Program-made: the position numbers and the translations under genes | Origin: Desmodesmus armatus | Taxonomy: Eukaryota; Chlorophyta; Chlorophyceae; Sphaeropleales; Scenedesmaceae | Reading direction: 5' to 3' | Assembly (NCBI GenBank): GCA_007449985.2 | Contig: VIIQ02000261.1 | Span: 1-64,000 of the forward strand | DNA length: 64,000 nt | In this document: positions 36,903 through 46,881 of the stretch, in pieces | Numbering within the stretch: the stretch's first letter is position 1 | Layout of the letters: every line of letters begins with the position of its first letter | Notes under the pieces: model-generated | What the model saw: the letters and a program-made list of their open reading frames with translations, nothing else | Database searches by the model: none | Told to the model about the DNA's origin: nothing

Positions 36903-38314
36903 CCACCCCCCCCCCCCCTGGGCAGTTAACCATTGCTGCAGCAGCAAAAGCACACTCGCAAGACAGCGACAGCAGGACAGTCTGTATGCAGAGGGGGGGG
37001 GGGTCCAAGGGGGGGGGGGGGGGGGGGGTGGCTGCCCCCCCCCCCCCCTGGGCAGTTAGACGTTGCTACACCAGCAAGCACACTCAGCGGGTTGTGCAAA
37101 ATTGCTACAACAGTGCCGAAGTCAACTTCAACATACTGTGCTTGTCATGGTGTGGCGCAAGGCGTTTTGCACAGCCACGGTACAGGTGTGCCACATACCC
37201 ATACAAAGCCGAGGTCGTTGCAGTACTGACGCCAGCCGGGCGTTAGACGTTCTATCTCATGTTTGCGTGCTTGCTTGCGCCCATGCGCGTGTACATCCGT
37301 GGATGGGTTGGTGGGTACGTGCGTGCGTGTGCGTGCGTGCATGCGAGTGTGCGTGCATGCGTGCGTGGTAGACAGCATGATGCTTGGGCTCACCTGGCCG
37401 GTTGCGGACCACCGTCACCTGAGCCTGGCCAGTTGCAAAGATAGCTCCCCCACGCTCCGTTGCAATGTTGCCTTCCAAGGTGCTGCTTTGGATGGTGACA
37501 GTGGCATTGTTTTCAGCATAGATAGCTGCACCGTTGGTGGCCTTGTTGTTGTGCAGCTTTGTGTCCAAGATGGAGAGCCGCGCACCTGACAAGGCCGAGA
37601 TGGCACCTGCTGCGGCACCTGAGGCGGTATTGCGTGAAATGGTGCTGGAGAGGATTGTCAGGCTGCCTTCGTGAACAACTGCCGCGCCAGACAAATTATC
37701 CTCAGGTGCTGTGGTGAAGATGTTGCCCTGTATGGTGCATTGCTCTAGCAGGACAGATGTGACCTTGTCATGAACGGCCACTGGTATTGCCTCCTTATTC
37801 AAGGTGAAGGTGCTTCTGCGAAATGTGACTTTGCTGTTCCGATTGACACACACTGCAATGCTGGGTAGCACTTCGCCTTCCTCGACAGGTGTGTTGTCGT
37901 CACCATTGATGCCAGTGACAGCAGCCGCGTTGAACACTGCATTACTTTGCCACACACGGTGAATATGCAGCGGTCGTTGGAAATGCAGTCTGCATCCCCC
38001 CACACAACGCCGGGAAGGGTTTTTTTGGGGCCCCAAAAGTTTTGCAGCACCTTGTGCGCTGCTATTGTGATGGTGCCTCCTGTGCACGACAGCTGCGCTG
38101 CCTTGATGCCTCGACGTGTACCAAAACCCGTTAAGGTGAGGCTGCAGACTGCTGCACCAGCTGTTGCTCCTGCTGCTGCCGGTGGTGCTGCTGCTGCTGT
38201 CACTGATGCAGGCGACTGAGCGCTGGCAGACTGCCGAGCGGCCCAACATATGAGACAAAAGAACAGCAAGAACCTCATCTTGTGCTGAAGCATGCTTGAA
38301 TGTCGATCATGCAC
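23001..38314 (-). CDS. Pmp-repeat (beta-helix) multi-pass surface protein
   Basis: Exon 1 is 38314-37394, with a signal peptide MRFLLFFCLICWAARQ (ATG at 38278; earlier in-frame ATGs exist at 38293 and 38314). Optional exons are 34896-34288 and 29887-29279, the large exon is 26264-24653 and the last exon is 24453-23001. All junctions used are in phase. The ectodomain has chlamydial polymorphic-outer-membrane-protein-type repeats (GGAI/GGGI plus N-N-S-x-I-x-x-N patterns such as GGGISVVNRAHVEINNSTIT), which fold as a right-handed beta-helix. A Cys-rich GCC2/GCC3-like segment follows (CPKGLFSFDPQEAQCNICSA, then CPGG, CLGG, CGQCKQGYG). The last exon holds about eight hydrophobic helices (e.g. GTILVLYVVAAVVTIGLV, MCIVFMFLPTWVNTALSL). 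Eukaryotic proteins of this architecture are plasma-membrane proteins of unknown ligand. Exon 1 has one frame change near 37960 (TGTGTG run), from CIFTV to VWQSNAVFN. Confidence 0.85.
24453..24653 (-). other. Intron between the Pmp exon and the membrane exon
   Basis: Donor at 24652 (cacag then gtaggt) and acceptor before 24453 (tgtgcag) join MHR to CFNPNACLGG. This gives the family-typical order GFWNS-C-CLGG. Confidence 0.8.
24653..26264 (-). other. Main Pmp exon (1612 nt), ancestral copy
   Basis: Acceptor cttacgag before 26264, phase 1 in, phase 2 out. It encodes CNMQMNLNMFKLSCC through at least five beta-helix repeats and the Cys-rich segment to MHR. Its first ~450 nt are the source of the chimeric exons at 29279 and 34288. 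Confidence 0.85.
26297..27859. mobile_element. CACTA (EnSpm) element, internally deleted, 1563 bp
   Basis: The ends are CACTATGATGACAGCAACGC and its inverse, GTTGCTGTCATCATAGTG. The flanking 3-bp target duplication is ATA (26294-26296, 27860-27862). Both subterminal regions are dense in GCGTTA/TAACGC motifs, as is usual for CACTA transposase-binding regions. It carries a (GGGGGT)n run at about 26678-26775. Compared with the 29920 element it lacks about 1.4 kb, with the junction near 27713. No transposase is seen. Confidence 0.88.
26678..26775 (+). repeat. (GGGGGT)n microsatellite, about 16 units
   Basis: A hexanucleotide run followed by the inverse motif TACCCCC, giving hairpin potential. 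A shorter counterpart is at about 30299-30370 in the sister CACTA element. The strong G-quadruplex pattern is evident by inspection. Confidence 0.8.
28620..28990. repeat. Intronic ~130-bp repeats with facing poly-G and poly-C tracts
   Basis: Units containing acactc..aagacagcga and gcag..cagtctgtatgc end in G runs followed by C runs (28742-28808, 28881-28934). Facing G and C runs form long perfect hairpins. Counterparts are 33630-34000 and 36735-37090 in the sister introns; the last has 46 consecutive G at 36854-36899. Confidence 0.75.
29142..29265. repeat. GTGC/GCGT-rich microsatellite next to the donor of the chimeric exon
   Basis: A degenerate GTGCGTGCGTG run present in the same place in all three introns (29142, 34151, 37257), immediately intronic to the gtgagc donor on the minus strand. 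Confidence 0.65.
29279..29887 (-). pseudogene. Chimeric Pmp exon, copy B, with a mutated 3' splice site
   Basis: A 609-nt exon (203 codons, phase 1-1). Its 5' part equals the start of the main exon (MNLNMFKLSCC to NNSTITKN) and its 3' part equals the end of exon 1 (GAAIYAENNATVTIQSSTLE to RPG, then gtgagc). The acceptor is TG where copies A and C have AG (GATCACG instead of GACCTCG on the + strand). The open frame is intact, but normal inclusion looks impossible. Because it is symmetric, skipping keeps frame. Confidence 0.7.
29920..32868. mobile_element. CACTA (EnSpm) element, longer form, 2949 bp
   Basis: It has the same termini and subterminal GTTAACG/GCGTTA repeats as the 26297 element and the same ATA target duplication (29917-29919, 32869-32871). 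It keeps the 31306-32730 interior, which holds two diverged tandem blocks (31525-31760 and 31845-32065) that read GWATGGAGLSVQ / GCATGSAGLPVR and LRMQKQQ / LRIHKQQ in parallel frames with splice-like borders. No DDE transposase is recognisable, so it is probably non-autonomous too. Confidence 0.88.
34288..34896 (-). other. Chimeric Pmp exon, copy C, splice-competent
   Basis: 609 nt, phase 1 in and phase 1 out, acceptor cttacgag and donor gtgagc intact, frame open throughout. It is almost identical to copy B. Inclusion would add 203 residues of beta-helix repeats between exon 1 and the main exon without changing frame. Confidence 0.75.
34926..34928. other. Empty paralogous site of the CACTA insertion
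   Basis: The sequence ggaggcgt-ATA-ggctccc matches both filled introns with the element and one ATA removed. This fixes the element ends and the 3-bp target duplication. Confidence 0.9.
35461..36508. mobile_element. hAT-like non-autonomous transposon with a 71-bp perfect TIR
   Basis: The terminal inverted repeat starts CAGGGGTAGTAAGG and is identical over about 71 bp at both ends (35461-35531 and 36438-36508). The 8-bp target duplication is TGTCACCG (35453-35460, 36509-36516). Empty sites with a single TGTCACCG occur in the sister introns (about 28397 and 33408). 8-bp duplications and CAGGG ends are hAT hallmarks. The interior of about 900 bp has no recognisable transposase. Confidence 0.88.
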
Positions 38315-38759
38315 TGAAATGACAGAGTTTGGCAGTAGATCTGCTGTTCCGACTGCTGCGGTTCACACCGGGTGCACAATAGGAAGTGATCAGGCAACAG
38401 GTAGCTGTTACAATCGCGATCGAGCTGCAGGGATGTCCCTTGTCCCTTCTACAACCCCACTGGTAGAAGGCCACTGGAAGGTCACCACCCGGCCCATCAT
38501 GTTTGGTCTTGCCACTGTGAGCTTCTTTCCGAGATGCACACGCATTGAATCGATTATTCAGGCAACATATATCGTCTTTCAGGTCGTGCATGGGGCTGAG
38601 AGCGTGTCTGGGTGGACCACAACCATCCGCTGTTCTGGACAGATCACGTTCCCAACCACTGCTGACCAGCACACGGGTGCACTGCAACACCTCCAAACGG
38701 CTCCGATGCTGCTAGTTTTGCTGATGATGTCGAATCCCTTTGGTTGTCAAGGCAAAGAA
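38315..38759. promoter_or_regulatory. 5' flank of the Pmp-type gene (minus strand)
   Basis: This is the non-coding interval upstream of the signal-peptide ATG. It must hold the promoter if 38278-38314 is the true start. I see no clear TATA box or other named element. Confidence 0.3.
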
Positions 38760-40283
38760 CCACCTTTGCAGCCCTGAGAACGGAAGGGACCCCTAGTGAA
38801 AGGCACCCATGGACGCCCCTGGCCTCGGAAGGGATCCCTGGCCCCCCCCCCCCTGCTGCTGCAACTGCTGCTGCTGATGCTGCGATTGCTCTTAGTTGAT
38901 CAAAAACCTGTCATATGCGGAAAGTTGCCGCCCCTACTGCAGCTTCGCAGCATGCTGCCACTGCGGGACCCCTGGTGACCCCCTAGGACACCCCCAGCCT
39001 CAGACAACCCTCTCCTGCTGCAACTGCTGCTGTCGATGCTGCTGCTGTTGCTCCTGGTCGATCGACATCGTGTCATTTGGGGAAAGTTGCCGCACCTGCT
39101 GCAACTCAATCCCTACTGCTGTAGCGGGACCATTTGGGACAAGGACCTTTGGACACCCTGGCCTCAGACACCCTCATTGTTGCTGTTGCTGCTGCCGCGG
39201 CAGTGCTGGTGATATTTCAAACAGAGATGAACCTGTCTTCAGAAATATTGGCCCCCGTCTGCTGCAGCATCACAGCCCTAATGCCACTGTAGACCCTATG
39301 GGAACTTGGACCTCTAAACACCCCCCGGTTGCTCCTGCTGCTGGTGGTGGTGAGTTCCAATTTTGCAAAACCTGTGATTCAGGGCAAACTGGCCCCCGCC
39401 ATGCTGCAGCCTGGCACCCCTGCTGCCACGACGAACTCCTTGGGACCTTCCAACACCCCCTCGGGGGGCCGCAGGAACAACTCAAGACAACCATGCTGCT
39501 GCTGCTGCTTCTGCTTCTTTTGCTATCGCTCCCAGGCAAACAAAACCCTGCAATCCAGGGGCGATTGGGGTAATTGCCTCCTCTGCAGCAGCCTGGCAGC
39601 CCTGTTGCAGTAACGGGACCCCTGGTGACCCCTGGCCTCGGACACCCCCTGTTGCTGCTTCTGCTGGTGATGTTTCAAATTCAACCAAACCTGTGACACA
39701 GGCAAATTGGCTTTTGCCCTGCTGCGGCTTGGCAGCCCTGCTGCCATACCGCACCATTTGGGAACAGGGACCCCTAGACACCCCTGGCCTCAGACACACA
39801 TTATTGCTGCTACAAGTGCTGCTGGTGGTGGTGATGTGTCAAATTGATCAAAACCTGTGATTCAGGGCAAATTGCTCCCCGCCCTGCAGCAGCCTCACAG
39901 CCCTACTGCCATACCACACCATTTGGGAATTGGGACCCCAAGACACCCCTGGCCTCAGACACCCCCTGCCGCAGGTGCTGGTGATGTGTCAAATTGATGA
40001 AAACATGTGATTCAGGGCATCTTGGCCCCCGCCCTGCTGCAGAATCACAGCCCTCCTGCCACAGCGGGATCATTCAAGAACTAGGACCCCTAGACACCCC
40101 TGGCCTCAGACACACCCTATTGCTGTTGTTGCACCAACTTCTGCTGCTACACCTGATGCTGCTGGGGATGTCTCAAAAAAACCAAAACCTGCAATTGAGG
40201 GGTGACTGTGTCCCCTGCTGCATCCCGACAGCCCTTGCCGGGACTGATGACCCCTCCCTTCCTTAAGGGCAACCTGAGACTAT

Positions 40284-40316
<33 letters not shown>

Positions 40317-40895
40317 GTGTCCCCTTGAAACACTCCGTTGGTGCTGCACTACTTCAATCAAAGAGCTCAGCAGCTGCTGCTCCTACTTGATTGACACCCT
40401 GTTGTTCAAGGTTGACTGCCACCCCTGCTGCAGCCGCTCTGAACGGATGAGTCATCCCCGTTGCCCAGTGGCCGGCCCTTCCCAGAGGACCCCTCCCGCT
40501 CCTGAGCTTAGGGTTATTGCCCCGCTTGAACCTGGAATCCCTGATCGACTCCAACAAAGCTGCACACCCCAACCCCCAGCCTGCCAACCTTAACAACCAA
40601 GCACGCCTGTGTTGCTCTTCCTCTTGCTGCTGGTTCAAATACATGACAACAACAACTCAACCGCATTCACGTGCACAGCTAAACCGACTCAGCGTCAACC
40701 TACAACCAACGCTGCTGCCGCAGCAGGCTGCTGCTGCTGCTGCTGCTTTTGCTGCTGTGTGTCCCTTTGAAACACTCCATTTGGGTGCTTCTGCTTCAAT
40801 CATGAGCTCAGCAGCTGCTGTCCCTAGTTGGTTGACACTCTGTAGTCAAGGGGTGACTGCCGCGCCTGCTTCACCCTCTCAGCCCTGCTAGCCGG
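38760..40895. repeat. CTG-rich minisatellite block, reverse complement of the MATE tail repeat
   Basis: About seven units of ~150-165 bp carry gacccctagacacccctgg, cctcagacaccc, ctgctgctgctg and aaaacctgtgattcagggca. Two longer units at 40290-40440 and 40725-40895 carry gaaacactcc, agctcagcagctgctg and ggggtgactgc. These are the inverses of the 17.6-18.3 kb units. The long + strand frames here (e.g. 38896-39573) are repeat artefacts. Confidence 0.75.
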
Positions 40896-41747
40896 CAGCC
40901 CTGCCATGGACTGCGACAGGTTCAACCTGAGCCTCAGGTGTTTGCAACACCGTGATACATGCCGCGCAGAATGTGATCTCCACATGCCGCGCAGAATGGC
41001 TGGAGGTGTAAGTTATGCGAGTTATGCATGTCAGACTCTCTTGAGGTGACACCGCACAGTTGCATACAGATATACATGTAACGTTACACAGTTGCTGTGC
41101 ATGCATTTCCAGCATACAGTATGATACGGACGAGCACTCAGTCAGTGTTGGCAAGTGGACTGGGCAAACACTAGCAGAGCAGCGATGTCGCTATCCAGCG
41201 ACCATTCAGCAACATGTGTAGACATGTTTCAGCGTCCAATCATTTAATCCAGATGCTGGCATCTTTCTAGGGCAATATATGACACAAAGATTCCTGAAAA
41301 CTGAACAGGGATGCAAGGGACACAGACAGTAGGTGTGACCTGGTGATGTGTGACCGCGGCTATCACACTGTGGCATGCCATGCGTTGCCATGCTGGCAGC
41401 AGAACCCCAAGGCTCTGTACAGTCACCTCGATAAGCCCCTAAGGCTCTGTGCAGTCATCACCCAATCACGATTCCTACATGCAGTACGTCATGAGCCGCA
41501 TGCGCACAAATGCGGCAGTGTCCAAATGTTGCCACCCTGAACCACCGATGCTATCTAAGTAACGCCGCCGCCGTCTGAGCCCGACAAACCACACTGTTGG
41601 ATAGGTTTATGACAACATCCATAGCAAGTCGCCCTGAAGCCCTGAGGCTCACCGTCTGCTGCCAAGGCACTCAAAGTTTCCTCAAGAGCGCCCCCCCCCC
41701 CCATGTTACCAATAAAAGCACCATATAGCAAGAGGGGGCATCGACGT
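40896..41747. other. Intergenic, nothing recognised
   Basis: Lower-GC sequence with a short direct repeat (catgccgcgcagaatg near 40960 and 40985) and a C run at 41691. No gene or transposon ends are seen. Confidence 0.5.
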
Positions 41748-43596
41748 CTAGACCCTAGGCCCTTTCACCCCTACACCAGACAGGCCACATGTGGTGCAGC
41801 CGTAGTTGGTGCAGGCCTGACTGGGACACCCGTTGCTGTACAAGCTCATAAACGTAGCTGACAGCGTGTTCGTGATAATAATGCCGTCCTTCTCGCACAC
41901 ACTAGCGTGACACCCGTGGCATCATGCCACGGCCCCAAGGTGACATGCTGTGTCTGTAACTGTTGCCGCCTGCCCCACCTGCCCTAAACATCAGCCTGTC
42001 CATCCAATCCAATTGTCCAAGTGCTTCTCTCAGCAGCCCCCCCCCCCCCTCTCCCCACACACACACCTCCTATCACCCACCCTCCCTGCACGCCCCTTGG
42101 CACCGTCACATCACGTCTCCTGCCCCTACCTACCACCCTCATCCCCATGCACCGTCTGCCAACAATCCGCACAACCAGGGAAGCCTCCCTGCGCGTGGCC
42201 TCTTCAAATGCACCACAGATGGGTGTTGCTGCCTTGCCGTCGGACCACGTACGCGGTCAGCTTTCAGCCTATCATCCATCAAACATCAAACCAATTACTC
42301 CGTGAGCCCCGTCTGTCCTTTGCTTCCCCTCACACCTGCACCGTTATCACTTTTGTCCACATCTCCAAGCGCCCTCTGTTGCCGCCGACGCTCGATGAGC
42401 TTATAGTTTATCCAATTCAAACGCGTTTAAGGCGTGAGGCACTATGGTTTCATCCAGCCGTTTGCGAGCAAATGCACCTGAAAGGGCCTACTGCTGTCTG
42501 TTCTCCCACCAGGGGCGCCCAACTGGCCCAGGCTTCTGCAACCACCTTTCCTACATTATTTGACCACAACTGCAGGGTGCCTGTGGCCTGCACCTGCCTG
42601 GCGCGTCCCCACCAGGGGGTCACCTTATTCTTTTAATATATAGGATTGAAGACCTCGCCCGCTGTGCATGCCACGGTGATGTCGACGTTCAGCTGATTGT
42701 CGGCGAGGACGGTCCCAGTGTTGAAGTCTCCGCGGTAGACGTACAGGAAGTCGGAAATACCACAGTTGTCCGCTATACAGGCAGAGCTGATCGCCGAGCC
42801 TGTGATCCGGATGGTACCGTCACTTCAAGCGATACAGGGGCAGAGCAGAGTCGGCCCAGAGTGAGTCATCGAAGCAGCAGCAAGCAATGGCTTGATTTCT
42901 GGTGCAGGACTCGCAAACGGCTAATTATAATGCGCAAGGACAAGGTTGCCACAGCAACTATTCAGACCTGGGTGCAGTCCTTTCCTGCAGGTGCCAATCT
43001 GCTGCTGATCAGTGACATTCATTGTTCTCAGCCCCATCATGATGCTTTTGCATGGCACAGTCCCACTGTCAGTCCCACAGTCATTACCAGACAAGCAGTC
43101 AGTGCTGCGCAACGCTGTCAACAACGCCAGTTTCTGCCGCTGCTTCCAGAAGCACTTGATCACACCAGGTGGGCACAACAGCATCTTATGTGGTCTACCC
43201 CCCCCCCCTGTACCTAACAAACCAAAAATAACCGCAAACACAGGGGGCTTGCTTGGGTCGCTGGAGTGGGCTCATACTATCCCACACTGTGGGTCAGTAC
43301 GGCGCTGCCGGCATATCTTTGATTGAAAGAACAAAAACACAGGGGGGCTTACGTGGGGCAAGTGGCAGTGAAGCACAGTGCGCCTCCACCGGCACGGTTG
43401 ACATTGGGTGTGGGAGTGCCGCGGCAATACGCCCAGTTGGTCGACATCGCGTACACACAGGCAAAGCAGGACCCTGCGTTGTTTGTGGTTGTGTCAACAC
43501 ACAGAGCTACATTGTTTTGCAACGTGCAGGCTGCGTTCTGGCAGCCGTTGCTGGTGTCTTGACGGACAAGCTCTAGGGGGCACCCACAGGCACACT

Positions 43597-43639
<43 letters not shown>

Positions 43640-44482
43640 AAACGATGATTAGTACTTGCCTATTTATTGTCAGCCTATATATATGGTATGCTAACAGCAA
43701 TTGGGACAGGTCGTGTGAGGCACCATAACATGGCACAAATGTGGCTTGCACCCTAGGCTGTAATGAGCGGGGGGGCGGGGGGGCGGGGGGGGGGTGCTGG
43801 TTATGGCTAACACCAGCCCAGGCTGTGGCTGTGGGCGAGTGAGGAAAGCAGGCAAGAGAGCTGACTGCAGACTGCCTTCAACTGGTGCTTTGTGCAAACA
43901 ACATTCTGAGGTCCATGTCCATTCTGCATAATTGTTGTTACTCACAGTGCTTGTGGGGACTGGGGCAGGTGGACAGGGGTCGGGGGTGGGGCAGGGCTTC
44001 TTGTGGCGGAGGGCATGACGATATAAGGGTGGCTCCTGTGAAAGGGAAAACGAGAAAATAGTTGAAAAAAACGCTGCTAGCAGGGGACGACAGTAGCTTC
44101 CCGGTGCAGCGCACGTTGGCGGGCACTCTCATACACTGCTGCACATGCGCATGCTCCAGAAGGTGATGCCATTTTGTTGAAATACAGCAAGGAACGAACA
44201 TCTGGCACAGCCTCTGCACTGCCAGGTGCAACAAACAAATCTTGACAGCATTCTGGCGGTCAAAGGTGCCCAATACAACCACTGCTGAATTATCTTATCT
44301 TTTCTCAACCGCAAAGTAAATGAATGGAATCACTGCATGCTGGGCAGCAGCTTGACCCCACCTCGGTTTCCACACCATACGCCTGCGACCTGGCAGCTTC
44401 TTTATCCTAGGCTTGCACCACGGCAAGGCAAAACACCATAGCCACAGTAAGAAGCTTCATGCTTATAGCTGTCATGGCGGGC
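41748..44482 (-). CDS. Small secreted-type Cys-rich protein (multi-exon, unknown family)
   Basis: The likely start MPAMTAISMKLLTVAMVFCL (44482) is a signal peptide. Proposed later exons are about 44034-43946 (Pro-rich, acceptor ttcacag, donor gtgagt), 43594-43353 (CACGCPLELVRQDTSNGCQN to FTATCPT, donor gtaagc), about 43150-42965 (STDCLSGNDCGTDSGTVPC), 42838-42640 (DGTIRITGSAISSACIADNC, DFLYVYRGDFNTGTVLADNQ) and about 41908-41748 (VCEKDGIIITNTLSATF, NGCPSQACTNYGCTTCGLSG, stop). Exon borders between the last pieces are uncertain. The strong GC3 bias and regular Cys spacing argue for coding. I do not recognise the family; an extracellular-matrix or wall role is only a guess. Confidence 0.55.
43595..43637 (-). 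repeat. (CTG)n tract ending in a 3' splice site
   Basis: About 14 CTG units on the minus strand end in ctgcag directly before the CACGCPLE exon. The frame upstream meets a TAA, so the poly-Leu run is better read as an intronic pyrimidine-tract substitute than as a signal peptide. Confidence 0.6.
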
Positions 44483-44489
44483 ATGTTTG

Positions 44490-46440
44490 TTTGTACGACC
44501 ACCGGATGCTCGAGATGCGCCGGTGGGTGTTGTCAACTCTGCTGTGTGTTGGATATATTTAGCTGCCCACGTGAGCACTTAGCACGTGATTGTGGGGTCT
44601 GAATTGAGTATGCGGGCAACCATGCACGCATAATCCTGAAGTTGGCTATACCACACAGGTTGAATATACCCTGACTCTCCTCCAGCAGTAAACGATCTCA
44701 AACAACAACCAATGTGTGTGTGTCTTGAAACTTAATGTATAATTTTATTTGTATTCAAGTCCCTCCAAGTTGCACCCGTCCACTATGTTCCGTCCACAAC
44801 AGCAGTGGCCACCGCAACATCATTACACTCCTCACATCATTTACCAAAGTATCAAACAAATCACACTGACCTATTCTCGTTGTTATCGTTTGATTCTTGA
44901 GCCGCCACTGTATCTTCCCGGGCGCGTTAGGAAATTTGAAGGCAACAGCATTCCAGCAGACTTTTTTGCTGAAGGCACATTTGCATAGTGTTTTGTCGCT
45001 TCTGAGCGGTGTTGCACAAGCAGCAAGCAGCGAGTGTCAACTTGCTGCTCAATCGAAAATACTTCTCGCCCTGCAACAGCCTAATGCCGTTTCCTGGCAG
45101 TAGAAGTTTTTCTGAAGCATGTCGCGATTGCTTGGAATTCCGATGTGTCGCTCAGCTTTTGTGCTAGCTGCAGCACAGTGCATTCTAGGAAAGCATCAGC
45201 ACCCCACAAGGAACACTCTACTGACAGGAACATCAATGTTCCTTTCAGTAGAACAGGAAAGTAGGGTGTCCCACTTTCCTGCCCCTTCTGCACTGCACTG
45301 CATGGCATCTCCCTGACGGCCACCCACAGGCATATTACCTTGACTATGTTCCTGTGGTGTGAGGCCTCCCAACATGTGTGGTGGTTGCAGTCTGCGGCCA
45401 CAATCACAGCTTTCCTCTATGCCAAACACCCAGTGGCTTTGTGGTGCAGAAGGGCAGCAGAAGCGGCCTGTAGAACACGTACGTTAGGCCCATCTGTACT
45501 CCAATACTGACGTACCGTTACGTACCTTCACTGATATGAAGGTACCTTCACTGATATGGCGTCCACGCAGCCTGCAGTCAGCTGCACCAAGCTTGTCAGC
45601 ACTCAGCGTGGCCGACAGCACTACTAGTGCTCAGCATACAGTCAGCACCGTATGACATCAACATGCAGCATCTCTCATCTCAGCACTGCTGGCAGCATAG
45701 CAGCAGCCAGCATGGAGGGTGTGCGTCCAACGCCAGCCGCTGCTGATGTCCTCGCACAACACATGCACCATACTCTGTAGTACTGCAAGCAGTGAAGCCT
45801 TCACTAGCTGCAACATGTGTTCTTCAGAAGTGGCCATGCCTGCATCATAGTTACGCCCACTGTATGATACGCCTCACAGAAGGTCTGTCATCTGCCCAAA
45901 CCCTAAACCCCCAAGGAACCGAATAGCACCAAGTTGCTTTTGCATCAAGCAGCATGCGCAACAAACCTGGCCGGAAACACGTGTAATGATGATGGCTCAA
46001 GACTGATGGGCTGATATCCCTCGCTGTCTTTGTTTGGAGCAGGCTGTCATATGATGAACCGGCTGGCGCCACAACACAGCGCCAATATATATTGCGGCAC
46101 CAGCAAGAAAGGGAAAAAAGCAAGGACTGAAGGGCTGATTGATTTACGCAATTAAATCGGGGCTTGAAAATATCCCTGATGTCTTTGTTGTGAGCACTGT
46201 GCCAGGTGTGCCCCCCCCCCCCCCCCCCGAAGAGAATGAACAGTGCTTATAAGGCTTGTGACATTGTACCCCTTGTAATAATTGCGTGTGCACTCTGCAC
46301 TTCTTCAGGTGCTGCACAAGAAAGTGCATTCAGTTGCATTCAGGGCCTGACAATGAATTGAAAAAGCGCCAACATGGCTGGGAATGTGGCCCTTTGCGGC
46401 CAATGTATACGATGAGGGAATGAACAAATTAGACTGGCTG
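44490..46440. other. Intergenic, no gene recognised
   Basis: AT-richer than the genes. It contains a short inverted repeat around 45225-45250 (tgacaggaacatc/aatgttcctttca), a duplicated ggtaccttcactgatat (about 45525-45560) and a C run at 46210-46228. Confidence 0.5.
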
Positions 46441-46881
46441 GCGTCCTGACATCATGTGTGTATTCAATTCATGATTGAAATTCATGAAAGTTTCAGCTTC
46501 ACACCGAACCACATTCTGAAGTTGATGCAGCAGGTGGACCGGCCATGGCCCAGCAGTCAGGGTAGAAAGCCCAAACCCTGAAGTCACCGTCATAGGCACC
46601 CAATCCAAGGCACCAGGAGTAAAAGTCAGCTGGCGAATGCACAGAAACTTTCTGTGTGACACCGATTGCTGCAGCCTGTCAAGCCATGAATCACGGTGAT
46701 TCTGGCAGATGTGAGTTGTGGGCTCATCAACATTTGAGCACAACCCAGCTCTCGAGCTCAGCCCCGCTCGTGAATCATATTGGGTGTGGACCCTGAATTC
46801 TACCGTAGGGCCTTGGATTGGTGCAGGCACATAATGCCATTGGTCATTTGATGTTGCAGGGTAGTGCATCGCATGCAGTGA

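Noticed and set aside
38896..39573. 225-residue + strand frame rich in Cys and Leu
   Set aside because: It is produced by CTG-rich minisatellite units; there is no domain and no splice context.
43349..43639. Poly-Leu signal peptide in front of the Cys-rich exon
   Set aside because: No in-frame ATG exists and a TAA lies just upstream; the CTG run ends in a good 3' splice site and is better read as intron.
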